Shown here: in pieces, positions 37,456 to 43,958 of the stretch
Layout of the letters: each line of letters opens with the position of its first letter
Numbering within the stretch: position 1 is the first letter of the stretch
Origin: Caulobacter radicis
Lineage (GTDB): Bacteria; Pseudomonadota; Alphaproteobacteria; Caulobacterales; Caulobacteraceae
Length of the DNA: 64,000 bases
Direction: 5' to 3'
Assembly (NCBI RefSeq): GCF_003094615.1
Contig: NZ_QDKO01000019.1
Coordinates: 1 to 64,000 of the forward strand
Program-made: the position numbers and the translations under genes
Notes under the pieces: generated by a model
Databases searched by the model: none
Told to the model about the DNA's origin: nothing
Seen by the model: the letters and a program-made list of their open reading frames with translations, nothing else

Positions 37456-38276
37456 CCGGATCCGTCTTCAAGATGGTCCAGGTCTCCGACATCCACTTCG
37501 GCGGCGAGCATCCGGAGGCGGTCGAGGCGGCGGTGGAGTGCATCCACGCCGCGCGCCCGGACCTCGTCATCGGCGCCGGCGACCTGACCAAGGACGGCGC
37601 CGATGTCGAGTTCGACGCCGCCCGCGCCTGGTTCGCGCGCCTGCCGCGTCCCCAGCTGCTGGCGCCGGGCAATCACGACAGTCCGTTCAAGGGGCCGGTG
37701 GAGGTCTTCGAGCGATTGTTCATGCCCTGGCGGCGCTACGAGGCGCGCTTCGGCGAGCCCGACGGCCTTGCCTTCCGCGACGAGCGGGCGGCGGTGTTCA
37801 CCCTCAACTCGGCGCGTGGAGCGCAGATCCGCTGGAACTGGTCGAAGGGCGCGGTGTCGCGGTCGCAGACCAGGGCGGTGGCCAGGCGGCTGGCGGCCGA
37901 GCCGTCCGGCAGGCTGAAGGTGGTGGTCTGCCACCATCCGCTGATCGAGATGATGGGCGGACCGATGACCGCCAGGGTGCGGGGCGGGCAGGCCGCGGCT
38001 CTCGCCTTCGCCAACGCCGGCGCCGATCTCGTGCTGACCGGCCACATCCACGCGCCGTTCGTGCACGCCTATCCCTATGCGGGCGGCTGCACCCAGGCGG
38101 TGGGCTCGGGCACGTTGTCGGTGCGCGAGCGCGGCGTGCCGCCCAGCTTCAACATCATCGAGGCCGACGAGGCCGAGATGCGCATCACCGCCATGGCCTT
38201 CGAGCGCACGGGATTCGTCGTCTGGCGCACCTGGGCGGTGAACCGGCGACCCAACTGCAAGACGCAGGACCCCTGA
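37452..38276 (+). CDS. Metallophosphoesterase (CpdA/class III-like)
   Basis: A 274-residue calcineurin-like phosphoesterase. The dinuclear-metal motifs are complete: SDIHFG (Asp13, His15), GAGDLTKDG, APGNHDS, VCHHPL and GHIH. Members hydrolyse cyclic nucleotides, UDP-diacylglucosamine or phospholipid head groups. Translational coupling to a lipid kinase (GTG start inside the kinase stop) argues for a lipid-linked substrate, but this is inference. Confidence 0.92.
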   Translation: MTGSVFKMVQVSDIHFGGEHPEAVEAAVECIHAARPDLVIGAGDLTKDGADVEFDAARAWFARLPRPQLLAPGNHDSPFKGPVEVFERLFMPWRRYEARFGEPDGLAFRDERAAVFTLNSARGAQIRWNWSKGAVSRSQTRAVARRLAAEPSGRLKVVVCHHPLIEMMGGPMTARVRGGQAAALAFANAGADLVLTGHIHAPFVHAYPYAGGCTQAVGSGTLSVRERGVPPSFNIIEADEAEMRITAMAFERTGFVVWRTWAVNRRPNCKTQDP

Positions 38277-38282
38277 ACGCAA

Positions 38283-38313
38283 GAAGGGCGGGACCTTGCG
38301 ATCCCGCCCTTCT
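38283..38313. terminator. Bidirectional hairpin between the phosphoesterase gene and sodB
   Basis: An 11-bp stem GAAGGGCGGGA / TCCCGCCCTTC between two convergent stop codons. U-tracts on both sides are short. Confidence 0.65.
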
Positions 38314-38337
38314 CGAGGTCGGCCCTCGGTCGGTTGC

Positions 38338-38949
38338 TTAGACCGGGTAGGTCCAGGCTTCGCCCTGGCCCTGCGCCGCGGCGTACTGGGCGTCGGCGAA
38401 GGCCCAGTTGGGCAGGGCGTCGAACCAGGCTTCCAGGAAGCCCTTACGGTTGTTCTGGTGGTCGAGGTAGTAGGCGTGCTCCCACACGTCGCAGACCAGC
38501 AGCGGGGTCACGCCCGGCTTGGTCATGGCGCCGTCGGCGTCGTGGGTCGAGATGAGCGACAGCTTGTCGCCTTCGGCGACCAGCCAGGCCCAGCCCGAAC
38601 CGAAGTGGCCGACGCCTTCGGCGACGAACTTTTCCTTCAGGCCGGCCAGGCCGCCGAAGGTTTCGTCGATGGCCTTGGCCAGGGCTTGCCCCGGGCCGGC
38701 GCTGGCCGGAGCCATGCATTCCCAGAAGAAGGCGTGGTTCCAGGCCTGGGCGGCGTTGTTGAACACCTTGCCCGGGCCGGCGTCGGCGATGACCGCTTCC
38801 AGCGAGCGGGCATCGTCTTCCGGCAGCAGGCCGTTCAGCGCGTTGACGTACGCGGCGTGGTGCTTGTCGTGGTGGAAGTGGAGGGTGTTGGCCGAAATGG
38901 TCGGCTGCAACGCCTCGTAGGCGTAGGGCAGGTCGGGCAGCTTGAACAT
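38338..38949 (-). CDS. sodB: Superoxide dismutase, Fe type
   Basis: A 203-residue enzyme that converts superoxide to O2 and H2O2. Metal ligands lie in HFHHDKHHAAYV (His26), AQAWNHAFFW (His ~74), and DVWEHAYYLDHQNN (Asp and His ~160). The AQAWNHAFFWECM and FGSGWAWL segments favour the iron form. ATG 38949 is chosen (GGAG upstream); a GTG at 38955 adds two residues. A strong hairpin (38965-38993) lies just upstream. It sits in the GSR island but has no sigma-T site. Confidence 0.96.
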   Translation of the reverse strand: MFKLPDLPYAYEALQPTISANTLHFHHDKHHAAYVNALNGLLPEDDARSLEAVIADAGPGKVFNNAAQAWNHAFFWECMAPASAGPGQALAKAIDETFGGLAGLKEKFVAEGVGHFGSGWAWLVAEGDKLSLISTHDADGAMTKPGVTPLLVCDVWEHAYYLDHQNNRKGFLEAWFDALPNWAFADAQYAAAQGQGEAWTYPV

Positions 38950-38964
38950 GGTCACTCCATGGCG

Positions 38965-38993
38965 AAACGCCCCCGGAAGATGGGCCGGGGGCG
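38965..38993 (-). terminator. Hairpin between the holin-like gene and sodB
   Basis: On the minus strand, CGCCCCCGG, an 8-base loop, CCGGGGGCG, then TTTCG. It probably terminates the upstream DUF883/holin-like operon, but it ends only ~16 bases before the sodB start and could also sit in the sodB leader. Confidence 0.6.
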
Positions 38994-39025
38994 GTTGAAA
39001 GCTAGGCGTTCGCGCCGAAAAAACT

Positions 39026-39424
39026 TCAGCGCTTGGGCGGTTGTCTCGAGGCCATGAAGGCCTGGGCGACGGCCGCGGTAAAGGTCGGGTTCTTGAGCGC
39101 GAAGACGCCGGCGGCCAGGGCCGCGCCGATCGACAGGATCGGGCGATCCTTGACGATGTCGACGATGCGCTCGGCGAAGCCGTTGACCTCCGGCGGCGGC
39201 GTATGGCGCGCTCGGCTGGCCTCGGCCCGGTTGGCGGCGATCAGCCCTGCCACCGCGACGACGAAGGCGGCCACGGCGGCCACCACCGCGGCCGCTCCGG
39301 CCGAGGTGAGGACCGGGGCCAGCACCGCGTACAGCGCGAAGGCGGCGGCGAACACGCTCACGGCAGCGGCCGCGGCGATCGCCGCGGCCGCTGCCAGCGT
39401 CATCAGGGTCTTTTCGAAGATCAC
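39026..39424 (-). CDS. Holin-like (YqjE-type) small membrane protein
   Basis: A 132-residue protein with two adjacent Ala-rich TM helices (about residues 8-35 and 38-60), then a charged segment and a C-terminal amphipathic part (RPILSIGAALAAGVFAL). The start is GTG 39424, overlapping the DUF883 stop (GTGA). In many bacteria a DUF883/YqjD gene is followed by a YqjE holin-like gene, and this order matches. It shares the sigma-T promoter of the pair. Confidence 0.78.
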   Translation of the reverse strand: MIFEKTLMTLAAAAAIAAAAAVSVFAAAFALYAVLAPVLTSAGAAAVVAAVAAFVVAVAGLIAANRAEASRARHTPPPEVNGFAERIVDIVKDRPILSIGAALAAGVFALKNPTFTAAVAQAFMASRQPPKR

Positions 39425-39771
39425 TTGTTGTGGCTGCGGCTGCCGGCGAGCAGGAGGCCCAGGAGGACGCCGACGCCGAGGCCGGCCAGGGTGGCGGTGA
39501 TCGGACGCTCGCGGACGCGCTCGGAGACGTACTTCTGGGCGTCTTCCAGCTGCTGGCCGGCGGTGTCGGTATAGGTGCGGCTCTGGGCGCGCAGGGTGTC
39601 GAAGCTGTCGACCAGATTCTTTTCCAGGCGCTTGGCGGCGTCGGCGAAGCTGGCCTTGGCGGCGTTGGCGGCCTCGGCGAAGGAGCGTTCGGCGTGCTCG
39701 GCGGCCGCGCCAGCGGCGGCCGTCGCCTTGTCGGCTTCCTTCTGAGCGGTGTTCAAGGCGTTCGCGGGCAT
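39421..39771 (-). CDS. DUF883 / YqjD-ElaB-like membrane-anchored protein
   Basis: A 116-residue protein with a long Ala-rich coiled-coil region (residues ~5-85) and a C-terminal TM anchor of the DUF883 type (ERPITATLAGLGVGVLLGLLL). E. coli homologues YqjD and ElaB are RpoS-dependent and bind ribosomes at the inner membrane in stationary phase. Here a perfect sigma-T promoter lies upstream, the alphaproteobacterial counterpart of that stress control. Confidence 0.87.
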   Translation of the reverse strand: MPANALNTAQKEADKATAAAGAAAEHAERSFAEAANAAKASFADAAKRLEKNLVDSFDTLRAQSRTYTDTAGQQLEDAQKYVSERVRERPITATLAGLGVGVLLGLLLAGSRSHNK

Positions 39772-39830
39772 GTCTCGTCTCCGGTTCGCGGCAGGCTTTG
39801 CGGGAAGTGCAGCTGAAGCTGCGTCCCGTC

Positions 39831-39856
39831 AACGCGGAGCCCGCACGGCCAGTTCC
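39831..39856 (-). promoter_or_regulatory. Sigma-T promoter for the DUF883/holin-like operon
   Basis: On the minus strand, GGAAC (39856-39852), 17 bases, CGTT (39834-39831), 60 bases upstream of the DUF883 start. Confidence 0.85.
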
Positions 39857-39953
39857 CACCTTAGCGCGACCGGAAAAGCTTCACCACAGGAGATCGCGCT
39901 GGAGCAGCCGATCGCCGCTCGCGCCACGCGAGAAGCCGGTCTATGTTCGAATC

Positions 39954-41837
39954 ATGGCGGACGCGGATGCAGAACGAGCATCGGACCAGGAGGCCCGCAG
40001 GGTGCGGGCGGCGACGGCTCTGGCCGGCGCGTGGAAGGACGCCGACGACCCGCGCCTTTCGCGCCTGACGCGGCTGGCCGCGCGCCTGTTCGACGCGCCC
40101 CGCGCCGCCCTGATGCTGATCGAGCCCGAGCGCATCCGCCTGGCCGGCCGCATCGGGCATGCCGCCGACTCCATCTCCCGCGACGCGCCGCTGGCCGATC
40201 TCGTGCTGCGCTGCAGCCGCTCGGCGCTGCATGCCGACGTTTCCGGGACGGCCTTCTTCGCCTGCGCGCCGCTGCGCGACCCGCGCGGCCTGGTGGTCGG
40301 CGTGCTGGCCGTCGAGGACGACCGGCCCCGCGCCGGGGTCGAGCCCGGTCTGCTGGAGACGCTTGGCGAACTGGCCGACCTGGCCATCGAGGAGCTGATC
40401 CGCGGCGCCGACCAGGCCCGTGCGGCGGCCGAGCGCCTGCTGGACGGCGAGCGCCTGGCCCTGGCCCTGGGGGCCGCGCGGCTCGGCGAGTTCGAGTGGC
40501 ACGTCAAGACCGACCGCCTGCGGATCAGCGAGCGTATGGCCCGGATCAGCGGCATTCCCGCCGGCGAGATGCCCGCGCAGGAAGGCAAGGCCGTCTGGCC
40601 CTACGTCCATCCCGAAGACCGCGAGATCACCCGCGAGGACCTGCGCGCCCAGCTGCGCGAGACCGGCCGCTACGAGGTCGAGTATCGCCGCGCCCAGGGC
40701 GTCGACGGCCACGAGCAGTGGAGCCGGGGTTGCGGGGTCATGGTGCTGGACGACGAGGGCCAGCCCGACCTGCTGATCGGCGTGGTGCAGGACATCACCG
40801 ACCAGCGCGAGGCCGACGAGCGGCGCGACAACCTGGTGGCCGAGCTCGACCACCGCATCAAGAACCTGCTGGCGGTGGTGCAGTCGGTCGCGGCCCAGTC
40901 GGCGCGCAAGAGCTCGTCGCTGGACTCCTTCCTCAAGACCTTCGCCGCGCGGCTGAAGTCGATGAGCTCGGCCCACGACCTGATCAGCGCCGCCCGCTGG
41001 CGCGGGGCCACCCTGGGCCGCATCGCCGCCGCCGAGCTGGGCGGGCTGGCGCCCAACCAGACCCGCTGGGACGGGCCGGAGCTGTTCCTGACCCCGCGCG
41101 CGGCGGCCGCCTTGTCGCTGGCCCTGCACGAACTGGCGGTCAACGCCGTGAAGTACGGCTCGCTGTCGACCGAGACCGGGCGGGTCGAGATCGTCTGGCG
41201 GCGCTCGCCCGACGGCGGCTTCAGCCTGGAGTGGCTCGAGACCGGCGGCCCGCTGACCAGCGAGCCGACCACGCGCGGTTTCGGCGCGACCCTGGTCGAG
41301 GAGGTGGTCGGGCGCGAGCTGGGCGGCGAGGCCAAGATCGACTACCGCCGCAGCGGCGTCACGGCGATGATCCACGCCGCCGCCTCGGCCCTGGCCGACG
41401 CTCCCGAACCCGAACCGGTCCCGGCCGAGCCCGAGCGGATCGTCGAGACCATCGGCGGCGGCGACGACAATTTCCGCGCCGGGGCCATAGCCGGCCTCAA
41501 GGTGCTGATCGTCGAGGATTCGCTGCTGCTGGCCATGGAGCTGGAGGCGGGCCTGGAGGACAGCGGCGTCGAGGTCGTGGGCTGCGCGGCCGAACTGGGC
41601 GAGGCCCTGTCGATGCTGGAGCTGGGCTTCGACGCGGCCGTGCTCGACGCCGACCTCAACGGCCAGTCCGTGGCGCCCGTCGCCGAGGTGCTGCGCAAGG
41701 AAGGCCGGCCGTTCGTCTTCGCCACCGGATATGCCGACAAGGCCGCGCCCATGGGCTTCGACGCCCCGATCGTGCGCAAGCCCTACAACGTCCACCAGAT
41801 CGCCAAGGCGCTGGCCTCGGTCACAGGGCGGGGGTGA
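39954..41837 (+). CDS. GAF-PAS HWE-family hybrid histidine kinase
   Basis: A 627-residue soluble kinase. A GAF domain (~25-175) is followed by a PAS domain (~190-290) with the typical C-terminal cap. The HWE/HisKA_2-type dimerisation helix has phospho-His300 in LDHRIKNLLAVVQSVAAQ. The ATPase domain (HELAVNAVKYGSLS, WLETGGP, GFGATLVEEVV) is followed by a receiver with Asp565 (AVLDADLNG). HWE kinases often feed PhyR-type stress circuits, and this one lies next to the GSR island. ATG 39954 is tentative because the frame is open upstream and its ribosome site is weak. Confidence 0.9.
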   Translation: MADADAERASDQEARRVRAATALAGAWKDADDPRLSRLTRLAARLFDAPRAALMLIEPERIRLAGRIGHAADSISRDAPLADLVLRCSRSALHADVSGTAFFACAPLRDPRGLVVGVLAVEDDRPRAGVEPGLLETLGELADLAIEELIRGADQARAAAERLLDGERLALALGAARLGEFEWHVKTDRLRISERMARISGIPAGEMPAQEGKAVWPYVHPEDREITREDLRAQLRETGRYEVEYRRAQGVDGHEQWSRGCGVMVLDDEGQPDLLIGVVQDITDQREADERRDNLVAELDHRIKNLLAVVQSVAAQSARKSSSLDSFLKTFAARLKSMSSAHDLISAARWRGATLGRIAAAELGGLAPNQTRWDGPELFLTPRAAAALSLALHELAVNAVKYGSLSTETGRVEIVWRRSPDGGFSLEWLETGGPLTSEPTTRGFGATLVEEVVGRELGGEAKIDYRRSGVTAMIHAAASALADAPEPEPVPAEPERIVETIGGGDDNFRAGAIAGLKVLIVEDSLLLAMELEAGLEDSGVEVVGCAAELGEALSMLELGFDAAVLDADLNGQSVAPVAEVLRKEGRPFVFATGYADKAAPMGFDAPIVRKPYNVHQIAKALASVTGRG

Positions 41838-41868
41838 GGGACGCGCGTCCTTCTCCACGAACCTTGGT

Positions 41869-42020
41869 CGTCATCCCGGGCGAAGGGCCGAGAAGCGGGC
41901 CGTAGACCCGGGACCCAGGGGACTGGGCGCTGTTTTCTGGTTCACTGCCCCATACGCTCGCCGGCGCATTGCGGCGGCCCCGGGGTCCCGGCTCTTCGCT
42001 GCGCTTCGGCCGGGATGACG
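41869..42020. repeat. Long intergenic inverted repeat, GTCATCCCGG family
   Basis: Begins CGTCATCCCGGGCGAAG and ends CTTCGGCCGGGATGACG, with further complementary inner segments (GACCCGGGACCCAGGGG against CCCCGGGGTCCCGG). Elements with these ends are common between convergent genes in alphaproteobacteria. It lies between the hybrid kinase gene and tesB. Confidence 0.78.
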
Positions 42021-42050
42021 GGCTTTAGTGCGGGAGAGTAGGGATGCGCC

Positions 42051-42905
42051 CTACTTCCGGATCCGCATCAGGCATTCCTGCGCCACCGAAGCCACCAGCT
42101 TGCCGTCGCGGCTGAACATCTGGCCGCGCACCAGGCCCCGGCCCTGCGAGGCGCTGGGGCTGTCCTGCGAGAACAGGGTCCAGTCGTTGAAGTCGAAGGG
42201 GTGGTGGAACCACATGGCGTGGTCGAGGCTGGCGGCCTGCAGGCCCGGCGTCGTCCAGATCAGGCCGTGCGGGCGCAGGGCGCTTTCCATGAAGGCCATG
42301 TCGGACGCATAGGCCAGGGCGGCCTGCTGCATGCGGATGTCCTCGCCCAGCGGGGCGACGGCGCGCATCCAAACCTGCTTCTCGCCCGACTTCTTGACCG
42401 GGGCCACGGGGTTCTGCGGATCGATCCAGCGCAGGTCGACGGGGCGCGGGCGCTCCATGAAGGCCAGCATCTTGGGATGGATCTGGTCGCCCAGGCTGCG
42501 CAGGTACTCGGCCTCGGTCGGCAGGGTCTCGGGCGCGGGAACGTCGGGCGCCTCGAACTGGTGCTCCAGGCCCACTTCCGGCGTCTGGAACGAGGCGGCC
42601 AGGTTGAAGATCTGCTCGCCGTGCTGGATGGCGGCCACCCGGCGGGTGGTAAAGGTGCCGCCGTCGCGAGCCCGCTCGACCTCGTAGAGCACCGGGGCGT
42701 TCACGTCGCCGGGGCGGATGAAGTAGGCGTGCAGCGAGTGGCAGACCCGGTCGCCGACGGTCTGGTAGGCCGCCGTCAGGGCCTGGGCGATGACCAGCCC
42801 GCCGAAGATGCGCGGAAAGCCGTCGTTGGGGCTGACGCCCCGGAACAGGTTCACCTCGATCGGTTCGAGGGTCAGGATCTCGGCGAGGTTCTCGGGCGTC
42901 TGCAT
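42051..42905 (-). CDS. tesB: Acyl-CoA thioesterase II
   Basis: A 284-residue double-hotdog thioesterase that hydrolyses acyl-CoAs. Signature stretches are FGGLVIAQALTAAYQTV near residue 35, HSLHAYFIRPGD (~57-68), and the C-terminal SLDHAMWFHHPFDFNDW with the catalytic Asp. The closing SQGRGLVRGQMFSRDG segment is also typical of TesB. Length matches E. coli TesB (~286). Confidence 0.95.
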   Translation of the reverse strand: MQTPENLAEILTLEPIEVNLFRGVSPNDGFPRIFGGLVIAQALTAAYQTVGDRVCHSLHAYFIRPGDVNAPVLYEVERARDGGTFTTRRVAAIQHGEQIFNLAASFQTPEVGLEHQFEAPDVPAPETLPTEAEYLRSLGDQIHPKMLAFMERPRPVDLRWIDPQNPVAPVKKSGEKQVWMRAVAPLGEDIRMQQAALAYASDMAFMESALRPHGLIWTTPGLQAASLDHAMWFHHPFDFNDWTLFSQDSPSASQGRGLVRGQMFSRDGKLVASVAQECLMRIRK

Positions 42906-42998
42906 GGTGCGCTGCGATAAGCTTCACGGACGGCCAGGGCAAGGCTGCCCATAACGTCAGCCTTGCGCCGCATGGTCGCGGCTCCCATCCTTCGGAGC

Positions 42999-43949
42999 AT
43001 GCCGCCTATCGTCCATCACCCCGCCTTCCGGGCCGAAATGCCGCCCGGGCACCGCTTCCCGATGGACAAGTTCTCGCGCTTGGCCAGCCTTCTGGAGGCC
43101 GAAGGGCTGCCGGGGCCGGCGGGCTTCCACAAGCCGGAGTTCGCATCGCTCGACGTGCTGCGCCTGGCGCATGCCGACGACTATGTGCGCGGCGTGGTCG
43201 AACTGTCGCTGCCGCCCGACATCGTGCGGCGCATCGGCATGCCCAACAGCGAAAGCGTCGCGACCCGGGCCCGCGCGGCGACCGGCGGCACGATCCTGGC
43301 CGCGCGGCTGGCGCTGGAGCATGGGATCGCCTGCAACACCGCCGGGGGCAGCCACCATGCCGAGGCGGCTTCCGGCGCGGGTTTCTGCGTGTTCAACGAC
43401 GTGGCCGTCGCCGCGCGGCTGCTCCAGGCCGAGGGGCGCGTCTCCCAGGTGCTGGTCGTCGACCTCGATGTCCACCAGGGCGACGGCACGGCGCGGATCT
43501 TCGAGGACGATCCCAGCGTCTTCACCTTCTCGATGCACGCGGAAAAGAACTTCCCGCACCGCAAGGCCGCCGGCGACCTCGACGTCGAACTGCCGGACGG
43601 GACCGACGACGGCGCCTACCTGGACCGTTTGGACGCGATCCTCCCCGACCTGATCGCGCGGGTGGATCCCGACCTCGTCTTCTTCAACGCCGGGGTCGAT
43701 CCGCATACGGACGACAAGCTGGGGCGACTGTCCCTGACCAACGCCGGCATCGCCGCCCGCGAGGCGCGGGTGCTGGGCGCGTGCCTTGAGCGAGAGATTC
43801 CCGTCGTCGGCGTGATCGGCGGCGGCTACGACCCCGACATCGACCGCCTGGCCGACCGCCACGCCATACTGCACCGCACCGCGGCGGCTCTGGCGGCCAC
43901 GAAAAAGGGGCGGCCCGTCGCCGAGCCGCCCCTTCCTCGCGCGATCTGA
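42999..43949 (+). CDS. Histone deacetylase-family amidohydrolase
   Basis: A 316-residue zinc hydrolase of the arginase/deacetylase fold; bacterial members act on acetylpolyamines, acetoin-related or protein acetyl-lysine substrates. Motifs are GGSHHAEAASGAGFCVFND (charge-relay His pair), DLDVHQGDGTA (zinc ligands Asp/His), NAGVDPHTDD (third zinc ligand) and GGGYD. ATG 42999 is chosen as the conserved N-terminus, although its ribosome site is poor; ATG 42972 is possible. The 3' end overlaps the terminator of the convergent receptor gene. Confidence 0.9.
   Translation: MPPIVHHPAFRAEMPPGHRFPMDKFSRLASLLEAEGLPGPAGFHKPEFASLDVLRLAHADDYVRGVVELSLPPDIVRRIGMPNSESVATRARAATGGTILAARLALEHGIACNTAGGSHHAEAASGAGFCVFNDVAVAARLLQAEGRVSQVLVVDLDVHQGDGTARIFEDDPSVFTFSMHAEKNFPHRKAAGDLDVELPDGTDDGAYLDRLDAILPDLIARVDPDLVFFNAGVDPHTDDKLGRLSLTNAGIAAREARVLGACLEREIPVVGVIGGGYDPDIDRLADRHAILHRTAAALAATKKGRPVAEPPLPRAI
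43902..43934 (-). terminator. Intrinsic terminator of the TonB receptor gene
   Basis: On the minus strand, AAGGGGCGGC.CGG / CCG.GCCGCCCC followed by TTTTT. It lies inside the 3' end of the convergent deacetylase-family gene. Confidence 0.82.
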
Positions 43950-43958
43950 GACGCGGCC

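Noticed and set aside
38965..38993. A regulatory RNA structure in the sodB leader
   Set aside because: The hairpin with a following T-tract fits a terminator for the upstream operon at least as well, so no regulatory claim is made.
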